From a virus, in the IMG/VR virus record IMGVR_UViG_3300009506_000011, positions 20,187 to 84,186 of that record: a stretch of DNA of 64,000 nucleotides; one strand, given 5' to 3'. The translations under genes and the position numbers were made by a program. Positions 7,240-14,997 of the stretch are shown here, one piece after another. The notes under the pieces are model-generated. The model saw only the letters and a program-made list of their open reading frames with translations. It searched no databases and was not told the origin of the DNA. Position 1 is the first letter of the stretch. Every line of letters begins with the position of its first letter.

Positions 7240-8057
7240 GACCGCCGCCGCTCCCGGAGAGCAAGTTCGATTTTGGCGTGTGCGGCGTCGGCATCATGTC
7301 GGCTTCGGATGCCACCTAGTAGCGTGGCGTAGTCAGCCTCTGCCGGCGCGGCGTGGCCGCTCGCGAGCACGTCCTCTGGCTTCAGCCGCACCAGCAGTTG
7401 GGCGCACAGCTCCGTCGCTCCTTCGCGTCCCAGCTCTGTGATGAGGCGCTGTGCGGTGGTCTCGGGGTCCGTGACGAGGTCCGTGGGCGTCTGGCCTTCG
7501 AGGTGGAGACTCACCTCGAAGGCTGCTAGGTGGCAGTCATCGCATGCATCTGACAAGCGCTCGTGACAGACCAGCTCGGAACGGATCTGCTCTATCCTCT
7601 CTGGCGTGCACTGGGATATGACATCGTTGCACGGTTCAGCGGGGGCCGTCTCTACTGTCAGCCAGGCGATGAGATCTCCCAGGTCAGCGCCGATCCAGTC
7701 GGCCGCCGCCCACATCGGCTCCGGCTCGCCAACTTCGAGTAGGACGGCCGTCGGCTTGTCTGCGCCGATGGCGTAGCCAAGCTCGAGGTGAGCGCTCCGG
7801 CCGCACGGCATGACGAGCACCAGCGCGTCGCAAGATTCGAGCGCCTGCATATCGCAGACGAAGCTCCGCTGGGCGATGGGGTGCTTCAGCGCCTCGACGA
7901 CCTCCTCTGCCGACCAGCTCTCCCAGGCTGGATCAATATCCGACCAGTGGAAGTCAGCGTGGGTGCGGAAGTCGTAGACATCGTTGCCGGCGGCGCGCAG
8001 CGCCTGAACGACGCCGGGCTGTCGCGGATTTCTCCAGCTGCTTGCAACATAGATCAT
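7236..8057 (-). CDS. nucleoside 2-deoxyribosyltransferase-like protein
   Basis: 273 residues. N-terminal ~115 residues have the NDT/DUF4406 layout: MIYVASSWRNPRQPGVV, a D/Y-rich region, then ALESCDALVLVMPCGRSAHL and ELGYAIGADKPTAVLL. Such enzymes move or hydrolyse bases on deoxynucleosides, and phages use them in nucleotide salvage or hypermodified-base supply. The C-terminal half (CHERLSDACDDCHLAAFEV, then a helical region) is not recognised. Head of a five-gene reverse operon. Confidence 0.7.
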   Translation of the reverse strand: MIYVASSWRNPRQPGVVQALRAAGNDVYDFRTHADFHWSDIDPAWESWSAEEVVEALKHPIAQRSFVCDMQALESCDALVLVMPCGRSAHLELGYAIGADKPTAVLLEVGEPEPMWAAADWIGADLGDLIAWLTVETAPAEPCNDVISQCTPERIEQIRSELVCHERLSDACDDCHLAAFEVSLHLEGQTPTDLVTDPETTAQRLITELGREGATELCAQLLVRLKPEDVLASGHAAPAEADYATLLGGIRSRHDADAAHAKIELALRERRRS

Positions 8058-8063
8058 GCCCCG

Positions 8064-8092
8064 ACACTACAGCACCTGCGCCGCCTAGTCAA
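8064..8092 (-). promoter_or_regulatory. CTAG-type leaderless promoter (TTGACT-N17-TAGTGT)
   Basis: Reverse strand: TTGACT 8092-8087 within ACTAGTTGACTAGG, 17-bp spacer, TAGTGT 8069-8064, 6 bases, ATG 8057. It shares the CTAG palindrome with the divergent late promoter for 8146, so one bound regulator could control both directions. Confidence 0.7.
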
Positions 8093-8101
8093 CTAGTAAC
8101 T

Positions 8102-8139
8102 GCTAGCAGGATAGCCCCGGCGGCGGCCGGCGGTAGAAT
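8102..8139 (+). promoter_or_regulatory. late-type promoter: GCTAGCAGG-N23-TAGAAT
   Basis: GCTAGCAGG at 8102-8110, TAGAAT at 8134-8139, 6 bases, ATG 8146. Same box-to-box distance as upstream of 4098. Confidence 0.6.
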
Positions 8140-8145
8140 TGGCTC

Positions 8146-8574
8146 ATGGTCTTCATCCCGCCGTGTGGCGTCTCGCCGCTGTCCGCCTACGTGCTCGGAG
8201 CGGCGGTGCCAGCGCCAGACAGCCCCCCGGTGTACCGCGCGGACGCCTTCGACCTGGCGACCGGTGAGCTGGCCAGCGTGGTCGGCGGGATCGACCCCAC
8301 AGACGCCGCCGTGCAGGACGCGTTCACGATCCGGCGCGGCTCGGGCGCAGTCACCGAGGGCGGCCACGCGTTCGACGCGATCAAGCACAACGAAGACCAG
8401 ACGCCCCGGCGGCTGCAGGATGAGGCCGGCGTCATCTTCAAGCCCTTCGTTGAGCGCCGGGACGTGGACCTCCTTCGGAGCAGCACGAAAAGCGGAGCAG
8501 CCGATCACCAGGAGCTGACGGTCGAGTACTACAACCGCGCCCGAGCCCAGAAGGAGACGGTGAGGCCGGCATGA
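8146..8574 (+). CDS. baseplate protein in the Mu gp46 (W) position
   Basis: 142 residues. Sits between spike-type genes and a gpJ-like gene with a 4-bp overlap, the slot held in Mu by gp46. VQDAFTIRRGSGAVTEGG and the late LLRSSTKSGAADHQ are compatible with a small baseplate wedge protein, but similarity to gp46 or gp25 is not strong by eye. Confidence 0.5.
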   Translation: MVFIPPCGVSPLSAYVLGAAVPAPDSPPVYRADAFDLATGELASVVGGIDPTDAAVQDAFTIRRGSGAVTEGGHAFDAIKHNEDQTPRRLQDEAGVIFKPFVERRDVDLLRSSTKSGAADHQELTVEYYNRARAQKETVRPA

Positions 8575-10127
8575 CGATCGAGGCTCGAGCGGTCGAGCGC
8601 GCCTTCCCGCTCTACGACCTCGGCGCGCTCGAGGCGGAGATGCTCGCCAACTTCAGGGTGGGACTCCGCGAGCTGCCGAACCCAGACACCGGCCTGCCGT
8701 TCACAGAGCGCGAGATCGCCACCACGACGGCGCGGCTGTCGCGCTACTGGCGCGAGGCGAGGGCGCTGGATCTGGCCCTCCAGGGCGGGCAGCAGCGTGC
8801 GCTGTACCTCGCCGATCAGAATCGCATCGATCGCTCATCCTCGCTCTATCTCACCTCCCACCACGGGTCGACGTGGGGCGAGGCGCCGCTCGCGGCGGTC
8901 GGCGGTAGCGGTCTCGTCTCCGCCGTGGCCGAGCCGGGTGCGATCTTTCTCGGCAGCACAACGATCCCAGACCCGGGAGCGACGCAGTGCACCCGAAACG
9001 GCCTGACCTACCAGGTCCTCTTCACCGTTGTGACGCCGTTCGGCGGCTCGGCGGAGCTCACGCTGAAAGGCGTGGACACAGGCCAGGAAACGAATCTCAG
9101 CCCCGGCGACGTGCTCCAGTGGTCGGCCAACAAGCCGGGCGGCGCGCAGGCAACGTGCACGGTGACGCAGCAGTTCAGGGGTGGGGCGCCGAAGGAGAGC
9201 GCCGGCCAGTTTGCCAAGCGGCTGCTCGCGCGCATCGCGCACAAGCCAGCAGCGGGCAACGATGCGCAGATGCGAGCCTGGGCGCGCGCCGCGACCGTCG
9301 CCGTAGAGGACGCCTTCGTCTACTCCTGCGCCTTGCATGCCGGAACGACGGTGGTGTGCGTGACACAGAAGCGCGGCGGAGTCCCGGGTCCGGATGGCAG
9401 GATCCCATCGATCGGAACGCTCACGGACGTGACGCTGTACCTCGTACCGCCGGGGTCACCGGTGGTGCCGGCAAACCCGCTGATTCTGGTCACGCTGCCC
9501 ACCAAAGAGCCGGCCGCGCTACAGATTGGCCTGTCGCTGCCGTTCGGGCAGGCAGCCGGCTGGAAGGACTTCGAGCCCTGGCCGCCGGCGCTGTGCACCG
9601 TGTCCTCGGTCGCCTCCCCGACGGAGTTTCAGGTGCAGACGCTTTCCTCGCCGCCGGCTGGCGTACCGGCGCTGATGGCCTGGGTGGAGTCCCTGTCCCG
9701 GTTTGAGCGGCTGCAGGTGCAGTCCGTCACCATCGACAGCTTCCCCTTTTTCGACGTGGTGCTGAATGCGGCGCCGACGTCTCCTATTGTCGAGAATCAG
9801 GTCATCTCGCCCGCGCTGTTCACGGACGCCAGGCAGCTGCTCCTGGGCGAGACGATAGAGGCGTACTTCGACAGCCTCGGGCCGGGCGAGGTGGTGAACC
9901 TGGCCACCGACACGCGAGCACACCGAGCCTACCGTTTCCCAGAGCCGAACGAGGAGTATCCCCAGCGCGCCGGCGCGGGCATCCTGGCCTGGCTTCAGGA
10001 CGCCTTCGGCGCCGCGCTTGCTGACAGCACAGCAAGCGGCGGCGGCACGCCGCCTATTCCCGCAGACCCCAGCCTCGGACCGGCAATGATGGTGCCGGGC
10101 TCCGTCTTTATCTACGCGTTGACCTGA
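8571..10127 (+). CDS. baseplate J-like protein (Mu gp47)
   Basis: 518 residues. Helical start (YDLGALEAEMLANFRVGLREL), then the hallmark jelly-roll/insert segments of baseplate J proteins: SVAEPGAIFLGSTTIPDPG-type strands, GVDTGQETNLSPGDVLQW, and the downstream ESAGQFAKRLLARIAHKPAAGN and VEDAFVYSC region matching the 'R...P...N..' core where J proteins choose among insertions. A wedge component that spreads during contraction. Confidence 0.8.
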   Translation: MTIEARAVERAFPLYDLGALEAEMLANFRVGLRELPNPDTGLPFTEREIATTTARLSRYWREARALDLALQGGQQRALYLADQNRIDRSSSLYLTSHHGSTWGEAPLAAVGGSGLVSAVAEPGAIFLGSTTIPDPGATQCTRNGLTYQVLFTVVTPFGGSAELTLKGVDTGQETNLSPGDVLQWSANKPGGAQATCTVTQQFRGGAPKESAGQFAKRLLARIAHKPAAGNDAQMRAWARAATVAVEDAFVYSCALHAGTTVVCVTQKRGGVPGPDGRIPSIGTLTDVTLYLVPPGSPVVPANPLILVTLPTKEPAALQIGLSLPFGQAAGWKDFEPWPPALCTVSSVASPTEFQVQTLSSPPAGVPALMAWVESLSRFERLQVQSVTIDSFPFFDVVLNAAPTSPIVENQVISPALFTDARQLLLGETIEAYFDSLGPGEVVNLATDTRAHRAYRFPEPNEEYPQRAGAGILAWLQDAFGAALADSTASGGGTPPIPADPSLGPAMMVPGSVFIYALT

Positions 10128-10609
10128 TGGCACTACCCCCCGCACGTCTCACGAAGGGCGATCTCGGCGGCGTCAAAGTCGACGAGGGAACACCGACCAA
10201 CAACCAGAAGTACCACCTCGGCAGGGAGATCAACCTGTCGAATGACCTTGTCGTGGGCATGAACCTCACCACGCCGCGCACTCTGGTGCTGACGGAGTGG
10301 GACGATCCGGACATGGTCGTGCTGTTCTCCGGCGAAACCTGGGATCCGGAGGAGGCGGCTGTGCCGACCGTCACGCGGCCGACCGGTGCGGGCAAGTACG
10401 TCATCGAGTACGCCGCCAGCTACACGGACTACGACGGCAACGAGATCGCGCCGGCGCTCATCGCCGCAGACGTCGCCATTCAGGATCTCAACACCGCGCT
10501 GCGCGCTCGGGCGAAGGTCCAGGCGGATGGCCGGACCGTCGATGTCTGGATCTGGGACAAGGACACGAACGTCTTCACCGACGCGCGGGTGCTGGTGACG
10601 GTGTACTGA
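10127..10609 (+). CDS. virion-associated hypothetical protein
   Basis: 160 residues, coupled to both neighbours by 1- to 4-bp overlaps. Beta-rich (YHLGREINLSNDLVVGMNLT, RTLVLTEWDDPDMVVLFSG, GKYVIEYAASYTDYDGNE), like small baseplate or fibre-attachment domains. Exact family unknown. Confidence 0.55.
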   Translation: MALPPARLTKGDLGGVKVDEGTPTNNQKYHLGREINLSNDLVVGMNLTTPRTLVLTEWDDPDMVVLFSGETWDPEEAAVPTVTRPTGAGKYVIEYAASYTDYDGNEIAPALIAADVAIQDLNTALRARAKVQADGRTVDVWIWDKDTNVFTDARVLVTVY

Positions 10610-11325
10610 TGGGCAGCCTCAACCCGCTCAACCCGCTGCCGATGCATCTCGGCGGCGATCCGGCCCCGGCTGAGAGGGTCTGGCGCATGCTTCGCAAAGC
10701 CCTCGGCCGCACGCGCCTCGGCCGCGGTCGTGAGGTGGCGGGGCCGGTCGGCGGTATCGAGGATCTCTGGCGGCAGTGCAAGGCCCGCGCGGTGGCCAAG
10801 GTCGAGCAGCTCGTCGAGCTGGCGAGCGAGCAAGCTTGGCCAGACCGCGCAACCGTTCATATCCCGGTCTACGAGGAGCAGCTCCACATCTCGCCCGTGG
10901 GCAACGAGGAGCAGCGCCGGCAGGTCGTCGCGGCGCGCGTGACGAAGCAGCTTTACGCCGTCATCCCGGATCTGCAGCGTGAGCTGCAGGAGATCGATCC
11001 GGGTCTCAGCGTGGTCGTGCCGCCGGCCGAGCAAGCGACGGTTTTCCACCACGGCAAAAGCTACGCCGGCCGGCCCTACAACGGGAGCTACGGCACGCGC
11101 TACGCCGCCTACGCCCCGAACTACAGCACCCACTTCAAGGTGTACGTGCTCTGGAGCGGGCTTCCGAGCGGCCTCCCGGACGAGTACACGCTCGACCGCG
11201 TGCGCCGGCACCTGAACGAGGTGCTGCCGAGCTGGTTCGACTTCGTCATTTCGAACGGCGCGGGCTTCTACCTCGATGGCGGCGTCGACGGGACGAGCCG
11301 GCTGGACTTCACCTCGTTCGACTAG
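10609..11325 (+). CDS. baseplate wedge/tail protein in the Mu gp48 position
   Basis: 238 residues from an ATG overlapping the previous TGA. IPVYEEQLHISPVGNEEQRR followed by VVAARVTKQLYAVIPDLQRE mirrors the way DUF2313/YmfQ-type proteins (Mu gp48) classify an entry angle and then R..V. C-terminal part HFKVYVLWSGLPSG and RRHLNEVLPSWFDFVI resembles the terminal domain. Placed after gpJ and before fibre genes, as expected. Confidence 0.55.
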   Translation: MGSLNPLNPLPMHLGGDPAPAERVWRMLRKALGRTRLGRGREVAGPVGGIEDLWRQCKARAVAKVEQLVELASEQAWPDRATVHIPVYEEQLHISPVGNEEQRRQVVAARVTKQLYAVIPDLQRELQEIDPGLSVVVPPAEQATVFHHGKSYAGRPYNGSYGTRYAAYAPNYSTHFKVYVLWSGLPSGLPDEYTLDRVRRHLNEVLPSWFDFVISNGAGFYLDGGVDGTSRLDFTSFD

Positions 11326-11333
11326 GAGCAGCG

Positions 11334-12056
11334 ATGGCCAACTTTTCACGCGTCAACCCGCTCGGCTGGGCGATCTACGAGAAGCTCCTCGCGGCGCAGA
11401 TGAACCAGCTGGACATCAACATGACGCTCGCCGTCAATGGCCAGGGCTCGACCCATACGCCGCTTGAGGACATTGTCCTAAAGGGACCGTTTGGTCTGAG
11501 GCTTGAGGACAGCCAGCTCAAGTACGAGGACGATCGAGTCGTGCCCCGGCGGCAGCCGATGAACGGCGCCATCTTCGACAGCGGCGAGTGGGAGTGGTCC
11601 GTTAATGGGGTGCAGCTGCGCCAAGGCAGCACGGCTGATAGCGGAGCATGGCTGCGGCTTTACCTCACCAATCTGCCGGACGGCGGCAAGCTCACGTCGG
11701 TCACGGTGTCTTGGGATGGCCCATCCGGTCACAGCGCCGATCCAATCCTCGGCCCAGGGCCCCCGCCGTTCCTGATCGATTTGCCGCGGCTCGAAGTGTA
11801 TCGCGCCGCGCAGGACGGCACTGTCTATTCTCTCGGTGTTGCGATCGACAACGTGGTCACGCGCGCTCTCTATCAGGAGTCACACGAGATCACGGTCACA
11901 TGCGGCGACCACGTCATCGACCTCGTCAACAACGCCTACTACATCCGCTTTCGGGGCGAGTATGATCCGAGCCCACCGTTTGGCGACTTCCTGCCGTTCG
12001 GTCTCCTAGAGGCCATCAAAACGAGCTGCAAGGTGTCAGCTCAAAGCGAGTACTGA
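11334..12056 (+). CDS. tail fibre/receptor-binding candidate
   Basis: 240 residues. N-terminal helical attachment region (SRVNPLGWAIYEKLLAAQMN, then LDINMTLAVNGQGSTH) and a C-terminal beta domain shared with the 5204-5740 product (KLTSVTVSWDGPSGHSADP, LPRLEVYRAAQDG, ALYQESHEITVTCGDHV, YIRFRGEY). The position after gp48-like gene fits a fibre. RBS GGAGC lies 5-6 bases before ATG. Confidence 0.6.
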   Translation: MANFSRVNPLGWAIYEKLLAAQMNQLDINMTLAVNGQGSTHTPLEDIVLKGPFGLRLEDSQLKYEDDRVVPRRQPMNGAIFDSGEWEWSVNGVQLRQGSTADSGAWLRLYLTNLPDGGKLTSVTVSWDGPSGHSADPILGPGPPPFLIDLPRLEVYRAAQDGTVYSLGVAIDNVVTRALYQESHEITVTCGDHVIDLVNNAYYIRFRGEYDPSPPFGDFLPFGLLEAIKTSCKVSAQSEY

Positions 12057-12427
12057 TGAGATATCTGCCGTTCATCCTGTTGGTCGGCTGCTTGGCCGAG
12101 CTGAGCGTGTCCGACGAGCGAGCGCTCGATTGGAGCGACTGCAAGCGGTCAGAAGAGCCATGCCCAGCGCACGGCATCGCCTACGAATGCGACGCTGCGG
12201 TGGAGATCCCGGAGCACTGCGACTGGCTCGGCCAGCTCGTCTGCTGCGAGTACCTGCCGCCCGTCGACGTGTCGCTGCCGGCGCCTCCGATCGAGTGCGA
12301 GCGGCTGGACGACCCGGAGCACAAGCTCTGCCCCGTCGGCATCGCTCACACGTGTCGCGTGCTGCCGCCGCACTGCCAGTGGTCCGAGTCGGGACCGCCG
12401 GTGGCGTGCTGCATGCCGCTGATCTAG
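12056..12427 (+). CDS. cysteine-rich lipoprotein with duplicated domain
   Basis: 123 residues. MRYLPFILLVGC is a compact signal with a lipobox (LLVGC), so the mature protein should be lipid-anchored at Cys12. The remainder is two copies of the pattern C-x(6-7)-CP-x-GIA-x2-C-x(6-9)-HC-x-W-x(5-7)-CC. A disulphide-rich surface lipoprotein encoded next to fibre genes may act in superinfection exclusion; that role is inferred. Start overlaps the fibre stop (TGATG). Confidence 0.65.
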   Translation: MRYLPFILLVGCLAELSVSDERALDWSDCKRSEEPCPAHGIAYECDAAVEIPEHCDWLGQLVCCEYLPPVDVSLPAPPIECERLDDPEHKLCPVGIAHTCRVLPPHCQWSESGPPVACCMPLI

Positions 12428-12738
12428 TCCACGGGCGCGACGTAGCAGAGCCGTCCGTGCACGCGGATCTCCCCGCTGCCGTCGCGGCGGTAGGCCGCGC
12501 TGGATGCCTCCTCTTGGCTCCGCGTCGCAGGACCAAGCGGCTCGTGCGTCGCGGCGTCGTAGAGGGTGCGCTCGATTCCAAGGCTGGCCGACAGCGCGCG
12601 GCGCAGCTCCGGGATGCTGAGCCGCCGGCCTGACATGTGGCGGATGGTGAGGTGCATCTCGGCGAGCACGGCCACCCACTGCTCGGCCTCCAGCACGGTC
12701 ACGTCCGCCATCTCGCGCTTCGTGACACGTGAGCTCAT
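12424..12738 (-). CDS. hypothetical protein
   Basis: 104 residues from MSSRVTKREMADVTVLEAEQ; helical first half, then GIERTLYDAATHEPLGPATR and a C-terminal GEIRVHGRLCYVAPVD. Last gene of the long reverse operon from 15843; ATGA overlap with the gene before it. No family recognised. Confidence 0.55.
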   Translation of the reverse strand: MSSRVTKREMADVTVLEAEQWVAVLAEMHLTIRHMSGRRLSIPELRRALSASLGIERTLYDAATHEPLGPATRSQEEASSAAYRRDGSGEIRVHGRLCYVAPVD

Positions 12739-12917
12739 TTCCCCACCTTGCTCGCCGGCAGGTTGTGCAACGGCAGCTCGAGGCCGCGCTCGGTCATCTC
12801 GGGACACAGCCGACGCTGGCAACACCAGCACGTGACCTCGTGCTTGGTCGCCTCGGCGGCCGACGCGCAGCCGACCGCCGAGGGTTCGATGGGGATCCGC
12901 GATCCTGGGCAGGTCAT
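12735..12917 (-). CDS. small CxxC protein
   Basis: 60 residues. EVTCWCCQRRLCPEM supplies four cysteines in ten residues, likely one metal site. ATGA overlaps on both sides make it part of the operon. Function unknown. Confidence 0.5.
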   Translation of the reverse strand: MTCPGSRIPIEPSAVGCASAAEATKHEVTCWCCQRRLCPEMTERGLELPLHNLPASKVGK

Positions 12918-13348
12918 CCGTCGACTCCGTGTAGTCGACCGTCGATCGTCTCGCCGAGGTAGTCGACGCGCTCCATGTTGCCATCGTCGTCATACCAGAC
13001 CAACTCGTGAGCGATATGGAAGCTCTTGCGCAGGATTTTCTGTCCTGCGGTCCTCATTGGGCCGCCGTAGATAATGGCGTGTCGCACCATCGCCGGTGTC
13101 ACTGTCTCGTAATGCGGCACCGTGAAATACCGGTGGCGTACCCTGGTTCGCGGGGCGCCGGTCGCCGAACGGCCCCGACGATGCCGGCCACACCGGAGCA
13201 TCCCCTTGCCGGGGCGATTCTCGCAGCCGCACATCCATTTGGCGGTCGGCCGCTCGCTTTCAGGGATCGTCCAATAGCCAGGCTCGTGCTCGTCCCACTC
13301 ATGGTGATCGCCGGGCTGGTGGGGCCGCTCCAGGCTGCAGCAGGTCAT
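12914..13348 (-). CDS. hypothetical protein with Cys/His cluster
   Basis: 144 residues. N-terminal MTCCSLERPHQPGDHHEW and KWMCGCENRPGKGMLRCGRH give a possible zinc site; C-terminal half is beta-rich (KILRKSFHIAHELVWYDDDG). ATGA-coupled within the operon. Unknown family. Confidence 0.55.
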   Translation of the reverse strand: MTCCSLERPHQPGDHHEWDEHEPGYWTIPESERPTAKWMCGCENRPGKGMLRCGRHRRGRSATGAPRTRVRHRYFTVPHYETVTPAMVRHAIIYGGPMRTAGQKILRKSFHIAHELVWYDDDGNMERVDYLGETIDGRLHGVDG

Positions 13349-13851
13349 TGGCCGGCCTCGGCCAGAGCGTCCACGATCAGGACGACGGCTCGCACGTAGG
13401 CGCCGCCGTCGCCAGCGAGTGCGAGCCGGCAGGTCTCCACCAGCGCAACGTCGCAGTGCTCGGCCGCCTCCTGCTGCAGCGCTGTGATGCGGTCGTGGTC
13501 AATCGCCTCGGGGTCGAAGTCTCCGGCGTACCAGAGCGAGTAGAGCGACGAGGCGCTGCGTCGCCGGGCGCTATCCGTGGGGAGGCGCCAGCCGAAATCG
13601 AGGTGAGCGGCGCCGAGCTCGGCGACCGTCTCCCCGGTGCTGAGGTACGCCTCCCCAGTCTCCTCGGCGTACCAGGCGTAGCGACCGTCGGCGCAGCGCT
13701 TCGCGGCGAGAACCTCGACGCCGCGAGCGAGCGCCGCCTCAAAGGGACCGGTCCACTCGGCGGTGAGCTCCGCGTCCGTGTCAGGATCGCAGTAGGCGTA
13801 GGTCAGGGTTACGACGCGGCTTGGCCGCAATGCCAGCTCGAGGGTCAGCAT
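13345..13851 (-). CDS. hypothetical protein
   Basis: 168 residues from MLTLELALRPSRVVTLTYAY. Mixed alpha/beta with no catalytic motif I recognise. Start at 13851 is preferred because it lies just inside the end of the upstream gene, as elsewhere in the operon; an upstream ATG at 13881 would add a basic decapeptide. Confidence 0.55.
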   Translation of the reverse strand: MLTLELALRPSRVVTLTYAYCDPDTDAELTAEWTGPFEAALARGVEVLAAKRCADGRYAWYAEETGEAYLSTGETVAELGAAHLDFGWRLPTDSARRRSASSLYSLWYAGDFDPEAIDHDRITALQQEAAEHCDVALVETCRLALAGDGGAYVRAVVLIVDALAEAGQ

Positions 13852-14306
13852 GACGTCCAACCTCCGTCGGCGTGAACCCATCCGCGCCGGCGCTCACCGT
13901 CGAAAACCTCGCCGTCGTAGCCGAGCTCAGCCGCGCGCGCGGCCGCGTCCTCGACGGAGCCAAAGCGCTCGTCGCTCACATCCGGCGGCGGCGCCTCGTC
14001 GTCCGGTGACGAGGTGAGCGTGAGCGCCAGGGGCAGGAGCACCACCCAGGCGTCCGGCTCACGCTGGTAGAGATCCTCGGCCATGGCATTGACCAGCTCG
14101 GCAATCTCATCGTTAGCAGCGACGCCGAAGCCATCGACCCAGCTGCGATCGGTTTCGCGGCCGACTTCAACGGTGACATCGGGCCAGCGCGCCTTGATGC
14201 GCCGCTCCAGCTCCACGCAAAAGCGCGTGTGCGACGCCTCCAGGTCGACGCCGTCCCAGCCGTCGCCGTAAAGTGAGTCTTGCAGCTGTCCGTAGAAAAT
14301 ATTCAT
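13845..14306 (-). CDS. hypothetical protein behind a hammerhead leader
   Basis: 153 residues, MNIFYGQLQDSLYGDGWDGV; middle VLLPLALTLTSSPDD, C-terminal FGSVEDAAARAAELGYDG, a segment reminiscent of small repeat-type domains that recognise modified residues but not diagnostic. An AGGAG site 6-7 bases before ATG, preceded by a 6-bp hairpin and a hammerhead ribozyme motif, separates it from the upstream cistron, unlike the tight overlaps elsewhere. Confidence 0.6.
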   Translation of the reverse strand: MNIFYGQLQDSLYGDGWDGVDLEASHTRFCVELERRIKARWPDVTVEVGRETDRSWVDGFGVAANDEIAELVNAMAEDLYQREPDAWVVLLPLALTLTSSPDDEAPPPDVSDERFGSVEDAAARAAELGYDGEVFDGERRRGWVHADGGWTSC

Positions 14307-14336
14307 CGTATTCTCCTGCGGAGGGCGGCTCCGCGT

Positions 14337-14385
14337 GCCTCGTCAGCGCCGGCGCGACCCGGCGGACGCCTCACGGCGTTTCGGC
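14337..14385 (-). ncRNA. hammerhead ribozyme motif (stem-II-open form), copy 1
   Basis: Reverse strand, 5' to 3': GCC (stem II), GAAA, stem III ACGCC-GTGA-GGCGT with a GNRA loop, the cleavage-site C at 14365, stem I CGCCGG-GTCGCG-CCGGCG, the core CTGACGA, and GGC closing stem II. Every core nucleotide of the hammerhead consensus (CUGANGA, GAAA, UH) is present. Lies between the cistrons ending at 14449 and starting at 14306. Confidence 0.8.
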
Positions 14386-14413
14386 TCTTTCGAGTGTCAC
14401 GGCTTTCGCCGGC

Positions 14414-14422
14414 CTATGGCAT
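14414..14422 (-). other. possible minigene Met-Pro-stop
   Basis: Reverse strand: a GAGGAGG ribosome site 6 bases before ATG CCA TAG. It sits in the intercistronic leader just upstream of the hammerhead. Could be chance, or a ribosome-loading or peptidyl-tRNA drop-off device. Confidence 0.2.
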
Positions 14423-14448
14423 GGCACACCTCCTCTCCTGTGTCCCCC

Positions 14449-14997
14449 TCACACAATGCGCTGCACGACGTCGTAGCTGACGCACGCCAGCGCGGCGATC
14501 TCGTAGCGCGTATAGCCTGCCTCGTGCAGGCAGCGGACCATCTTCTGTTGCCGAGCCGACAGCGTACCGGGGCGGCCGGTGCGCACGATCCGCCGGCCGT
14601 CCGGTCCGCGCAGCACTCGGATGTGCCGCCGGCCAGGCCGCGCCGGTCCGAGCTCCACGTAGCCGTGCCGCTCCAACGTTTGGAGGTGCGCCATGATCTG
14701 GCCATCTCCGGCTACCTGCAGCTGCTCGGCCAACTCACTCAGCGACGGCGAGCGACCGGCGCGCCGCTGGTACTCGATCACCAGCTCGAGCAGCTGCCGC
14801 CGGCGCTCACTCAGTGGCCGCTTCGGCGCGAAGGTGTCCGGCCGCACCAGGGTGATCGTGGAGCCGCACCGGCAGTTTCGCTGCTCGGCTACCTCGCCAG
14901 CATCGAGCAGCTCGGGGTCGACAGCGCCGACGAGCGGCAGCCGGCGCCACGCTGCGCGGCTGTAGGAGGCTCCGCAGGAGCACGTCACGGCGCTCAC
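14449..14997 (-). CDS. zinc-ribbon plus LexA-type winged-helix regulator
   Basis: 182 residues starting with GTG overlapping the previous TGA. N-terminal CSCG...CRCG makes a zinc ribbon; residues ~75-125 (LSERRRQLLELVIEYQRRAG, SPSLSELAEQLQV, HLQTLERHGYVEL) are a LexA-like wHTH; the C-terminus (LSARQQKMVRCLHEAGYTRY, EIAALACVSYDVVQRIV) is a second HTH of recombinase/sigma type. There is no protease domain. Likely transcription regulator of this module. Confidence 0.65.
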   Translation of the reverse strand: MSAVTCSCGASYSRAAWRRLPLVGAVDPELLDAGEVAEQRNCRCGSTITLVRPDTFAPKRPLSERRRQLLELVIEYQRRAGRSPSLSELAEQLQVAGDGQIMAHLQTLERHGYVELGPARPGRRHIRVLRGPDGRRIVRTGRPGTLSARQQKMVRCLHEAGYTRYEIAALACVSYDVVQRIV

